Below, one piece after another: positions 1 through 6,980 of a stretch of 23,919 nucleotides of DNA. The notes under the pieces are model-generated. The model had not been told where the DNA came from. It worked only from the letters and a program-made list of their open reading frames with translations, and did no database searches. The position numbers and the translations under genes were made by a program. This stretch comes from CAWDLX01 sp046728155 (GTDB taxonomy: Bacteria > Actinomycetota > Actinomycetes > Mycobacteriales > Micromonosporaceae): NCBI GenBank assembly GCA_046728155.1, contig JBKPDY010000009.1, positions 1-23,919 on the forward strand, read 5' to 3'. How positions within the stretch are numbered: the first letter of the stretch is position 1; each line of letters begins with the position of its first letter.

Positions 1-303
1 CCCCCCGGGGACCAGTCCACCGCCCAGGACCCGATCCAGCTCCACCACGCCCGTACGGCGGGCGCGCGCGGGCTCGACACTGACGGTGGCGATCGGCCGG
101 GCCGGCTCGGCCGGGCGGCGGGAGGCGACGCCGCGCAGCGCGGCGGGCACCGTAGGGGCTTCGACGACTGAGCCCCACTCGCCGCACTCGGGGCAGCACC
201 CGACCCACTTGGGTGGGCGGTGTCCGCAGATGTCACACTCGTACTCCGTGCGCGGGCCGCGGTTGGACTTCCCTGGTACGGCGCCCCGAGGCGGTGTGCT
301 CAC
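1..303 (-). CDS. radA: DNA repair protein RadA, N-terminal part (runs off the window)
   Basis: RadA is a RecA-like ATPase that helps process recombination intermediates. Only the first 101 codons are present; the gene continues past base 1. The translation opens MSTPPRGAVPGKSNRG and then shows the RadA zinc finger: CDIC at about residues 23-26, then KWVGCCPEC with the motif GEWGSVVE after it. The linker ends in VELDRVLGGGLVPGG just before the expected Walker A loop. The GTG at 301-303 is the only plausible start, because an in-frame TAG lies four codons upstream. No Shine-Dalgarno is visible; a TAGCGT box six bases upstream suggests a leaderless transcript. It lies downstream of the LpqE-like gene on the same strand, as in mycobacteria. 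The final codons abut a C-run at the window edge, so the last residue may be unreliable. Confidence 0.95.
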   Translation of the reverse strand, partial: MSTPPRGAVPGKSNRGPRTEYECDICGHRPPKWVGCCPECGEWGSVVEAPTVPAALRGVASRRPAEPARPIATVSVEPARARRTGVVELDRVLGGGLVPGG

Positions 304-321
304 GGCCGCACGCTAGCGTGC
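304..321 (-). promoter_or_regulatory. leaderless-type -10 box and 14-bp palindrome upstream of radA
   Basis: On the minus strand a TAGCGT hexamer (310-315) stands exactly six bases before the GTG of radA, the geometry seen at several other starts here. The hexamer lies inside a perfect 14-bp palindrome, GCACGCTAGCGTGC (308-321), so a repressor could mask the -10 region. The promoter and operator roles are inference. Confidence 0.45.
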
Positions 322-352
322 CGGCCCGACAGGAACCGTCAAACGCGCCGGA

Positions 353-1105
353 TCAGCCCTCGGGGTTGTCCTCACCCGATACCTGGTTGCCCCGGCTGGC
401 GGGGCTCGCTGGGAGATCAACCGGCACCTGGACGGTGACCGATGTGCCATCGCCGAAGCGGAAGGTGACGGGGACGTTGTCACCCGGCCTTACCGGCTTT
501 GTCAATCCAGCGAGCACCAGGTACCGCCCCTGGCCGGGCACGAGTGCCGCATACCCGATTGGCGGGATGTTGATCGAGAACGAGACCGACCCTGGCGCGA
601 CGGTCGGGGCAGGCGACGCGGTCGGGGCAGGCGACGCGGTCGCGGACGCGGTTGGGGTAGGCGACGCGCTCGCAGCCGGCGACGCCGTTGGACTCCCGGA
701 GGCGGCCGACGTGGCGATTGCCGTAGGTACGGGCACCGATGGTTCCGGGCCGGCAAGAAGGACCGTCGTCGCCGTGCCGGGAGCGTCGGCGCCGACCAGT
801 GCGACCGGACTCTGACCGGCGTTGAAGATCCGAACGACCAGTGGAGCGGAGCCACCGATCGGGTAGCCGGCCGGGCCGGTGTACTGGACCACGATGTTGC
901 GGAGCTGGATCGTGCCGTTCGGCCCCGCGTTCACGTTGGCTCCGGGCACGCCGGGCACCTGGTTCGCGGTCTGGGCGTGCTGTCCCGAGCCGCAGGCGGT
1001 GAGGGCCGTCAAAGCCGTGAGACCGGCGAGCAGAGTCGTCGCAGCGAGCCCGATCCGGCGCGTGCCGGGCCGGCTGTAGCGGCGGCTGATGCGGCGTCCG
1101 GTCAC
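353..1105 (-). CDS. LpqE-like lipoprotein, PCu(A)C-like fold with a low-complexity insertion
   Basis: Predicted 250-residue exported lipoprotein. It has an Arg-rich n-region, a hydrophobic stretch and lipobox LTAC with acylated Cys38. The C-terminal part (about 173-230), with LVPGQGRYLVLAGL, VRPGDNVPVTFRF and TVQVPV, resembles the last strands of the PCu(A)C copper-chaperone family, to which mycobacterial LpqE belongs. The H-x-M copper motif expected around GRYLVL is absent, so copper binding is doubtful. Residues about 131-170 are an Ala/Ser/Pro/Thr-rich insertion encoded by imperfect 18-bp repeats (603-668). The start is GTG at 1105, six bases after GAGGAGG. Position just upstream of radA on the same strand matches the lpqE-radA order of mycobacteria, which supports orthology more than the sequence alone. 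Confidence 0.8.
   Translation of the reverse strand: MTGRRISRRYSRPGTRRIGLAATTLLAGLTALTALTACGSGQHAQTANQVPGVPGANVNAGPNGTIQLRNIVVQYTGPAGYPIGGSAPLVVRIFNAGQSPVALVGADAPGTATTVLLAGPEPSVPVPTAIATSAASGSPTASPAASASPTPTASATASPAPTASPAPTVAPGSVSFSINIPPIGYAALVPGQGRYLVLAGLTKPVRPGDNVPVTFRFGDGTSVTVQVPVDLPASPASRGNQVSGEDNPEG
603..668. repeat. imperfect 18-bp tandem repeats inside the lipoprotein gene
   Basis: The unit gtcggggcaggcgacgcg occurs twice head to tail (603-620 and 621-638). A 12-base partial unit follows, then a two-mismatch copy at 651-668. All lengths are multiples of three, so the frame is kept and the units encode a variable Ala/Ser/Pro linker. Such arrays often vary in copy number between strains. 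Confidence 0.8.
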
Positions 1106-1162
1106 GTCGGGCCTCCTCGATCAACGGCGGACCGCGTACAGAGTATCGGCCCCTCGGGACCG

Positions 1163-1180
1163 CCGGGGGCAGACCCCCGG
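1163..1180 (-). terminator. GC-rich hairpin after the UbiA-family gene
   Basis: A perfect 7-bp stem (1163-1169 with 1174-1180) closes a CAGA tetraloop, about 38 bases past the stop of the prenyltransferase gene and before the lipoprotein start. There is no T-tract, which is common for actinomycete terminators. It may separate the two minus-strand genes; this is inferred from structure and position. Confidence 0.45.
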
Positions 1181-1217
1181 GTTGCCCCACTCGTCGATAT
1201 CCGCCCAGGTGGTGCGC

Positions 1218-2027
1218 TCAGATCGCGGCTGCACCACGGCTCAGGAAGAGCACAACGTCCAGACCCGCGATCGCGATCGCCGCGATGAACGGGACACGCC
1301 CCGCTCCGACCGCTCCGATCACGGCGAGCGCGCCGGCCGCGGCCAAGCCTGCCAGGTGCCACCAGCGCGGTGCGCCGGCCGGGGCGAGGACGATCAGTGT
1401 GGACGCGCCCAGCAGCAGCGTGAGGGCGACGATCCGTACCGCCAGCCCCCCGCCGCGCCCGGCGGCGATGCGCTGCGGTAGACCGCGCACCCCGCTGGCC
1501 CGGTCGGCTGCGAGGTCGGGCAGGACGTTGGCGAAGTGCCCGCCGAGGCCCAACAGCGCAGCGGCGGTCGTGGTCCACGCCGGTGGCCGCGGGTGGGCGG
1601 GCGAGACGCTCGCCGCGAAGGCCGGGATCAGGCCGAATCCGACCACATACATCAGCCCGGACAGGAGGGTGGCCTTGAGGCCGGCGTTGTAGGCCCAGCC
1701 GGCCGCCATCATGACCAGGTTGATGACACCGGTCGGCATGCTTATGAAGAACGATCCAACGGCGCCGACCAGCAGTGCCGACATCGCGGCCACAGCCACT
1801 GCCCGCCGGCTGATCAGTCCCATGACGATGGGTTTATCGGTCCGGCCGGCCGCGGCGTCGGCACGGGCGTCGAAGACGTCGTTGGACCACCCGATCGACA
1901 GCTCACCGGCGAGGACGGCCCCGGCGAAGACCACCAGCGTCTCGACGCCGGGGCGGCCCGCGGTGCCCAGCAGTACGATCATCGCTGTGATCGCCAGCGA
2001 GGGGCCCGGGTGACCGGCGCGGATCAA
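1218..2027 (-). CDS. UbiA-family membrane prenyltransferase
   Basis: Integral membrane enzyme that would transfer a prenyl chain from a diphosphate to an aromatic or quinol acceptor. Both Mg-diphosphate motifs are visible: NDVFDARAD (N49, D50, D53, D57) and NVLPDLAAD (N167, D171, D175). About eight hydrophobic segments fill the 269 residues counted from TTG at 2027. The N-terminal sequence IRAGHPGPSLAIT is typical of the family. The start is uncertain. TTG 2027 has no ribosome site, while an AGGAGG at 2073-2078 sits six bases before an in-frame ATC at 2064-2066 that would add 13 residues. The gene is divergent from the methyltransferase-PKS operon, sharing roughly 180 bases, so co-regulation is likely. 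The acceptor is unknown; a product of the neighbouring type III PKS is the best guess. Confidence 0.88.
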   Translation of the reverse strand: MIRAGHPGPSLAITAMIVLLGTAGRPGVETLVVFAGAVLAGELSIGWSNDVFDARADAAAGRTDKPIVMGLISRRAVAVAAMSALLVGAVGSFFISMPTGVINLVMMAAGWAYNAGLKATLLSGLMYVVGFGLIPAFAASVSPAHPRPPAWTTTAAALLGLGGHFANVLPDLAADRASGVRGLPQRIAAGRGGGLAVRIVALTLLLGASTLIVLAPAGAPRWWHLAGLAAAGALAVIGAVGAGRVPFIAAIAIAGLDVVLFLSRGAAAI

Positions 2028-2208
2028 CGCCCGCGTCCGTGCGGCGAGACTGCGACGCTCGTCGATGCCAGGCCTCCTGTCCCCAGTCTGCGAAGTGATC
2101 GACCGATTCTCGCCGCCGGGATACTCATCGTCAACGATCCCCGGTCCTGGCGGGATGGCGTGAGCGCGAGGACCGAAGCTTGCTCACGGTTCTCGGCAGG
2201 AGTGACGC
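2028..2208. promoter_or_regulatory. divergent intergenic region of the biosynthetic locus
   Basis: This region should hold promoters for the prenyltransferase (minus) and the methyltransferase-PKS operon (plus). Visible are AGGAGG for the minus-strand gene (2073-2078), a GATACT hexamer at 2120-2125 that could serve as a plus-strand -10, and GCAGGAG just before the ATG at 2209. No convincing -35 element or strong operator palindrome is seen, so the promoter assignment is weak. Confidence 0.35.
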
Positions 2209-3267
2209 ATGCGGCTCGACCTGCGCGCTGAGACGGTCCTCGAATGGCTGGCCATACGGCTCGGACTCGTGCCGGAGCCGGCAGCGCAGGCCTGGGGCGG
2301 CATGGCGCTATCGGGCGTTCTCATCACCGCGACCCGGCTGGGCGTCTTCGCCCGGCTGGCCCAGGCTCCGGCCACGACCGAGCAGATGGCCGACGAGCTC
2401 GGCCTTGACCGGACGGTCACCCAGCTGCTGCTCGACTGCCTCGGCTCGGCCGGTTACGTCACCGGCAGAGGCGGCGCCCGTCGGTACCGCCTGAGCCGGT
2501 CGGCGCGGCGATGGCTGGATCCGGCCGCGCCGATGTCGGTGTCCAATTTCGTCGCCGCCACCGAGGACTATTGGTGGTGGTGGGCCGGCCTCCCCGATGT
2601 GGCACGCACGGGTCGCCCGGACGCACATCACGATGCTGCTCCGGACGACCCGTACTGGCGGCGGTACATCCTTGGGCAGCGGGATCTCGCCCGGCTCAGC
2701 GCGGCGTACGTGGCGAAGAAGATCCCGGTGCCGCCCGGCCGCCGCAGCATGCTCGACATCGGCGGCGGACACGGGCTCTACTCGATCGAGCTCTGCCGCC
2801 GGAATCCCGGACTCACCGCGACGATTCTCGACCTGCCCGGCAGCGCGGTCATCGGTCGCGAGGTCGTCGCGGATTCCGGCCTGGCTGATCGCATCGTGCA
2901 TGTGGACGGTGACGCCCGCACGGCCGAGCTGGGTGGCAGCTACGATCTGGTGCTCTGTTTCAACCTGGTCCATCACCTGGCTCCGCCGGAGGTCGCGCAT
3001 CTGTTCTCCCGGGCCGGTCAGGCGCTCGCGCCCGGCGGGACGCTCGCTGTCCTGGACGCGTTCGCGATCCCCACACAGCGCGGGGCGGCCGCGGCGACCG
3101 TGTTGAACCTCTTTACGTACCTGAGCTCAGGGGTCAGCGGGTACACGCCGGCGCAACTGCGCGAATGGCTTCATGGCGCGGGTTTTGGTGGCGAGCGGCG
3201 GGTCGCGGTTCCGCGGGTGCCCGGTCTGGCGCTCTTCCTGGCCCGTCGCTTGACAATGCCAACGTGA
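2209..3267 (+). CDS. SAM-dependent methyltransferase, ASMT/plant O-methyltransferase type
   Basis: Class I methyltransferase of 352 residues. The N-terminal part (about 25-105) looks like the winged-helix dimerisation domain of acetylserotonin-type O-methyltransferases. The C-terminal Rossmann domain has motif I as LDIGGGHG (182-189), an acidic loop VDGDA, and FNLVHHL (251-257), where a His often acts as base in this family. APGGTLAVLDAF is the usual post-motif strand. An aromatic cluster, EDYWWWWAG, lies near 119-127. The ATG at 2209 follows GCAGGAG with good spacing. It is the first gene of a four-gene plus-strand operon, 44 bases before a UbiG-like methyltransferase. A small phenolic intermediate made by the operon's PKS is the probable substrate; regiochemistry cannot be read from sequence. 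Confidence 0.88.
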   Translation: MRLDLRAETVLEWLAIRLGLVPEPAAQAWGGMALSGVLITATRLGVFARLAQAPATTEQMADELGLDRTVTQLLLDCLGSAGYVTGRGGARRYRLSRSARRWLDPAAPMSVSNFVAATEDYWWWWAGLPDVARTGRPDAHHDAAPDDPYWRRYILGQRDLARLSAAYVAKKIPVPPGRRSMLDIGGGHGLYSIELCRRNPGLTATILDLPGSAVIGREVVADSGLADRIVHVDGDARTAELGGSYDLVLCFNLVHHLAPPEVAHLFSRAGQALAPGGTLAVLDAFAIPTQRGAAAATVLNLFTYLSSGVSGYTPAQLREWLHGAGFGGERRVAVPRVPGLALFLARRLTMPT

Positions 3268-3311
3268 GCATTTGGTGGCCCTTCGCGGGGTGACGTGTCA
3301 CGCTTCTGTGC

Positions 3312-4019
3312 ATGCGGCACGCGTTGCTCCGCAACGACATACGTCAGTACGACCTGCTGGCCGACGAGTGGTGGCGGCCGAGCCTGGCGTTCGCGATGCT
3401 GCGCGGGATCGCCGCGGCGCGGGCCGAGCTCATTCCAGCGGCCCACCGGCCAGGAGCGGTGCTCGTCGACTTCGGCTGTGGTGGCGGGCTGCTCGCACCG
3501 CACGCGGCCGCGCGCGGGTACCGGCACATCGGGCTCGACCTCTCCATATCCTCCTTGCGCCGGGCCGAGGAGCACGGCGTGACCGTTGTGTGCTCCGATG
3601 CTGCCGCGGTTCCGCTGGCCGACGCATGCGCCGACGTGGTGAGCGCGGGGCAGATTCTGGAGCACGTCGCCGATCCGTCCACTGTGGTTGCTGAAGCCTG
3701 TCGGGTCCTCCGTCCAGGCGGGACGCTCGTCGTCGACACCCTCAACGCTACGGCCGTCGCCCGCACAGTGGTGGTGACTATCGGCGAGAGGGTCACGAGG
3801 ATCGCTCCGCGGGGTATCCACGATCCGGCACTGTTCGTACGACCTGATCTGATCGTGAACGAATGCGCCCGGCATGGCGTGATGATCGGCGTACGGGGTA
3901 TGCGTCCAGCGGCCAGCGGGCTGGTGCGCTGGCTGTTCACGCGGCGGGGCGACGTGCCCTTCCTGCCGACGTTCTCGACGGCGCTGCTGTACCAGGCGTG
4001 GGGGGTCAAGGAGGGGTGA
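3312..4019 (+). CDS. UbiG-like class I O-methyltransferase
   Basis: A 235-residue SAM-dependent methyltransferase. The N-terminal YDLLADEWWRP resembles the WW region of UbiG, and motif I reads VDFGCGGGL (52-60). AGQILEHV, LRPGGTLVVDTLN and GIHDPALFVRPDLI match later UbiG family blocks. UbiG enzymes O-methylate catechols of quinone precursors, so a hydroxylated resorcinol, catechol or hydroquinone is a natural substrate here. The ATG at 3312 has a poor ribosome site. The stop codon overlaps the next start (TGATG at 4017-4021), which implies translational coupling to the flavoprotein gene. The family assignment is good; the exact acceptor is inferred from context only. Confidence 0.88.
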   Translation: MRHALLRNDIRQYDLLADEWWRPSLAFAMLRGIAAARAELIPAAHRPGAVLVDFGCGGGLLAPHAAARGYRHIGLDLSISSLRRAEEHGVTVVCSDAAAVPLADACADVVSAGQILEHVADPSTVVAEACRVLRPGGTLVVDTLNATAVARTVVVTIGERVTRIAPRGIHDPALFVRPDLIVNECARHGVMIGVRGMRPAASGLVRWLFTRRGDVPFLPTFSTALLYQAWGVKEG

Positions 4020-5185
4020 TGGCGCAACCATGGGAGTTGGTAGCCCGACTGCAACCGAAGTTCGCCGCCCGGGCGGCGGAGTCGGACCGGACCGGGGAGT
4101 TCCCGGCCGCCGACTTCGCCGATCTGCGTGCGGCCGGTCTGTTCGGGCTGCTTGCGCCGAGACCGCTCGGCGGCCTGGGCGCCGACTACTCCGACTATTC
4201 GCGAGTGGCGTTCGAGATGGCCCGCGGCAACGGCGCAACGGCGCTCGTGTTCAACATGCACGCCTCCATCACCGGGGCTCTGGCCGGGATCCCCGATGAG
4301 ATGGCGCACGCACTCGGCGTGCCGGACGAGTTCTTCGGTTCGCGCGACGCGATCCTGTCCGCGGCGGCGCAAGGAGCCTTCTACGCGGTGGCCATGAGCG
4401 AACGCGGGGTCGGGTCGCGGCTGTCCCAGTTGACTACGCGCTACGAACGTACGGCCGAGGGTTTTCACATCAAGGGCTCCAAGTCATTTGTCTCCGGAGC
4501 CGGTCACGCCGATGCCTACTTGGTGGCGGCCCGCTCGTCCGCCGACGACAGCGCCGTGTCGCAGTTCCTGGTGCCCGGCTCCGCTCCTGGGCTCACGGTT
4601 GAGTCCACATGGGACTCATTGGGAATGCGAGCTACGGCGTCGCATGACCTGCATCTGGATGTCGTGGTGCCTGAGTCCACATTGCTCGGTGGAGTCGAAG
4701 GGCTGGCGCTGCTGGTGGCGCAGGTCATGCCACATTGGATGGTGGCGAGCTACGCGTCGGTCTACGTCGGAGTCGCACAGTCCTGTGTGGACGAAGCCGT
4801 CACGCACTGCCGAGCGCGGGGGTTGACAAACCTGGCGTCGGTAAGGGCCAGGATCGGCCGGGCCGACGGCGCCGTCGCCGCGGCCCGGCTGGTGGTCGAC
4901 GAGGCGGCCCGCCGGGTCACCGAGGCGCCGGGTGACCCCGAGACGAACCGTTGGGTCTGGCGGGCGAAGTTGCTCGCCGGCACGACCGCGATGGATGTGG
5001 CGGCGTCGATGCTGGAGGCGGCCGGAACATCGGCCACCCGTCGCGGGCATCCGCTGGAGCGGCTCTACCGCGATGCCCGGTGCGGTTCGTTGCACCCGGC
5101 CACTTCCGACGTCTGCGCGGACTGGCTCGGGATCGCCGCATTGGGCGGGGACCCGGACACGGACGGCGTGGCACCGCGATGGTGA
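4019..5185 (+). CDS. acyl-CoA dehydrogenase-fold flavoprotein, catalytic Glu not visible
   Basis: A 388-residue protein with the acyl-CoA dehydrogenase architecture: N-terminal helices (1-120), a middle beta domain (MSERGVGS at about 126-133, IKGSKSFVSGAGHADAY at 151-167) and C-terminal helices. The usual catalytic block (YEGTSxIQR with Glu) is replaced by YRDARCGSLHPATSD (350-364). The alternative isovaleryl-type Glu position on the earlier helix falls in MPHWM (237-241), also without acid. Proteins of this fold without the base include flavin monooxygenases of the HpaB/HsaA/DszC type, so aromatic hydroxylation is a reasonable hypothesis; ordinary dehydrogenation is less likely. ATG 4019 overlaps the upstream TGA, and the gene overlaps the PKS start by seven bases. 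No flavin reductase is seen nearby; the small PPOX protein at 9659 is not obviously linked. Confidence 0.8.
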   Translation: MAQPWELVARLQPKFAARAAESDRTGEFPAADFADLRAAGLFGLLAPRPLGGLGADYSDYSRVAFEMARGNGATALVFNMHASITGALAGIPDEMAHALGVPDEFFGSRDAILSAAAQGAFYAVAMSERGVGSRLSQLTTRYERTAEGFHIKGSKSFVSGAGHADAYLVAARSSADDSAVSQFLVPGSAPGLTVESTWDSLGMRATASHDLHLDVVVPESTLLGGVEGLALLVAQVMPHWMVASYASVYVGVAQSCVDEAVTHCRARGLTNLASVRARIGRADGAVAAARLVVDEAARRVTEAPGDPETNRWVWRAKLLAGTTAMDVAASMLEAAGTSATRRGHPLERLYRDARCGSLHPATSDVCADWLGIAALGGDPDTDGVAPRW

Positions 5186-6219
5186 GCCTGGCCCGAGCGG
5201 CCGTGGCCGGGATCGGGGTGGCCCATCCGCCGCCGATCACCCAGGACGAGTTGTGGACCGGCTACTTCGCCCAGCATTACGCAGGTGTGGCGCGTGGTCT
5301 GGCCAAACGGGTCTTCGAGCACTCCGGCGTGCGGACCCGACACGGCGTCGTGAACCCGCTGGTGGAGGACCCGTCCCGGTGGTCGACCAGCGTCCGGATG
5401 GAGCGCTACCTTACCGAGGCGCTCCCGCTCGGTAAGGACGCCGTCTCGTCGGCTCTCGGGCGGGCCGACGTCGTCGCCAGCGATGTCGGGATGCTGGTGG
5501 TCTGTTCCTGCACCGGCTACGTCACGCCCGGGCTCGACATCCTGCTCGCCCGGGACCTGGGGTTGCCGCCTGACGCCCGGCGCGTCTTCATCGGCCACAT
5601 GGGCTGCTATGCCGCTGTGCCCGGGATCGGCGTGGCGGCCGACTACGTGGCCCTCAATGCCCGACCAGCGGTGGTGCTCTGCGTCGAGCTGGCGAGCCTG
5701 CACGTGCAGCCGCCGACGGCGGATCCGCAGCAGGTCGTGGCTCATGCGCTCTTCTCCGACGCCGCGGCCGCCGTCGTCCTGACGCCCTCGTCGTCGCACC
5801 TGGCGGTGGCGGAGGTGACCTCGGTGACCGACACGACCACCGCGGACCACATGACGTGGCACGTGACCGACCTGGGCTTCCGGATGGGACTTTCCCCGCG
5901 GGTTCCGGAGGTCGTCGCCCATTACATACGGCCGCTGGTGACCGGACTGCTCGAGCGTCACGGCCTCAGCATCGGCGGCGTGGCCGCATGGGCCGTACAC
6001 CCCGGCGGCCCCCGGATCGTCGACGTCGTCGGGATGCAGTTGGGCCTCGACCACACAACGCTGGCCGACTCTCGACATTGCCTCCGTGATCATGGCAACT
6101 GCTCGTCACCGACGGTGCTGATGATCTTGGAGCAAATCCTGTCTTCGCCGTCGCCGGGCCCGGTTGTCTTCATGGCGTTCGGACCGGGGCTGACGCTCTA
6201 CGCCGGCCTGCTCATGTGA
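5179..6219 (+). CDS. type III polyketide synthase (chalcone synthase superfamily)
   Basis: A 346-residue homodimeric condensing enzyme that would extend an acyl-CoA starter with malonyl-CoA units to pyrones, resorcinols or resorcylic acids. The catalytic triad is visible: Cys143 in GHMGCYAAVPG, His274 in WAVHPGGPRIVD, and Asn307 in HGNCSSPTVL. Other hallmarks are CTGYVTPGLDILLARDLGL (111-129) and the AFGPGLT loop near the C-terminus. Length is slightly below plant CHS but normal for bacteria. The ATG at 5179 overlaps the flavoprotein stop (ATGGTGA); an adjacent in-frame GTG is possible. It is the last gene of the operon and ends two bases from a convergent gene. A long-chain acyl starter giving an alkylresorcinol fits the neighbouring UbiA and UbiG-like enzymes, but starter length needs experiment. 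Confidence 0.93.
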   Translation: MVSLARAAVAGIGVAHPPPITQDELWTGYFAQHYAGVARGLAKRVFEHSGVRTRHGVVNPLVEDPSRWSTSVRMERYLTEALPLGKDAVSSALGRADVVASDVGMLVVCSCTGYVTPGLDILLARDLGLPPDARRVFIGHMGCYAAVPGIGVAADYVALNARPAVVLCVELASLHVQPPTADPQQVVAHALFSDAAAAVVLTPSSSHLAVAEVTSVTDTTTADHMTWHVTDLGFRMGLSPRVPEVVAHYIRPLVTGLLERHGLSIGGVAAWAVHPGGPRIVDVVGMQLGLDHTTLADSRHCLRDHGNCSSPTVLMILEQILSSPSPGPVVFMAFGPGLTLYAGLLM

Positions 6220-6221
6220 GG

Positions 6222-6980
6222 TCAGCCGGGGTTGAGCGGCTTGATGTCCGCCGCCGACGCCGCATGCGGAACCGTGACGACGACCTTACCGCCGCTGCTG
6301 ACCACGACTGCCGTGGCCGTTCCGTCCGATGTCCCGTCGCCAAATCGTGCCCGCAGCGTGCCCGCCGGGTCAGCGAGGCGGACGACGTTGGCCGGATCGC
6401 CGGCGGGCATGGTCGCGGACGACGCGACCGGCACGACCCGGACACCCTTCGGGACCGCATTCGCCACACCGGTGATGAGTCGCTGGCAGTCGCACCCGTC
6501 GACGAGCAGAACGATCATGGGTAGGAGCGTGCCCATCCGAACCTTGTCACCCAGGCTATTGGCGAAGGTCAGATCGTTCAGAGGCGTGTGCATGTCCGGA
6601 GCCGGTCCGGTGGCGCCGTTCTTGGTGATCGAGGTGGTGCGTTCGCCGCCGATCGCGGGGTAGCCCCCGTTTGGCTGGTTGCCCCAGGTGACCACGAGCA
6701 GGCTAATGAGAGTGGTAAGGATCGCAACGGTCATGATCACGACCGGGATACCGAGCGAGTTCTCATCGCCCCCCAGCCCAAGCCGTTTACGGATCTTGGC
6801 GCGGCGGAAGGAGGCATGTAGCTCCCGGCGCAGCGCCTCGGCCTCATGGTCCAGTTCGGCCGCATCGTCGGGGATGACTATGGTGCCCCACTCGGGCGGA
6901 AGATTGGGCAGCCCCCGCGGCTGTGCGCCCCCGCCGTCGTCTGCTGGTGGCCCGCCATTGTCGGGTCGGAGATCGCCCAT
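6222..6980 (-). CDS. single-pass membrane protein with CxC motif, possible thioredoxin-like domain
   Basis: A 252-residue protein. The N-terminal cytosolic part is acidic/basic (helix with EAEALRRELHASFRRAKIRKRL, split here for length, at about 46-67). One transmembrane helix spans about 78-98. The extracytoplasmic domain contains LLVDGCDCQRLI (158-169), with cysteines 163 and 165, followed by strand-like segments RVVPVAS, TATAVVVSS and KVVVTVPHA. The order strand, CxC, helix, strand recalls a thioredoxin fold, but CDC is not the usual CxxC and the family is not recognised with certainty. The ATG at 6980 follows GGGGGAGG. It is divergent from carD. Function unknown; a redox or sensing role is speculation. 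Confidence 0.75.
   Translation of the reverse strand: MGDLRPDNGGPPADDGGGAQPRGLPNLPPEWGTIVIPDDAAELDHEAEALRRELHASFRRAKIRKRLGLGGDENSLGIPVVIMTVAILTTLISLLVVTWGNQPNGGYPAIGGERTTSITKNGATGPAPDMHTPLNDLTFANSLGDKVRMGTLLPMIVLLVDGCDCQRLITGVANAVPKGVRVVPVASSATMPAGDPANVVRLADPAGTLRARFGDGTSDGTATAVVVSSGGKVVVTVPHAASAADIKPLNPG

Noticed and set aside
603..668. Tandem repeats considered as a CRISPR array
   Set aside because: Units are contiguous 18-mers without spacers, in frame within a protein gene; no cas gene is present.
1218..2027. UbiA enzyme as a homogentisate prenyltransferase (tocopherol-like route using hpd)
   Set aside because: The cluster offers a type III PKS as the nearer source of an aromatic acceptor, and the hpd gene is about 14 kb away beside catabolic hmgA. 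Not excluded, but less likely.
3171..4468. Two long minus-strand open frames
   Set aside because: They lie opposite the UbiG-like methyltransferase and the flavoprotein, with Arg/Pro-rich composition and no motifs.
5065..6093. 342-codon minus-strand open frame
   Set aside because: It is antisense to the type III PKS; His/Arg/Gly-rich and without domain features.
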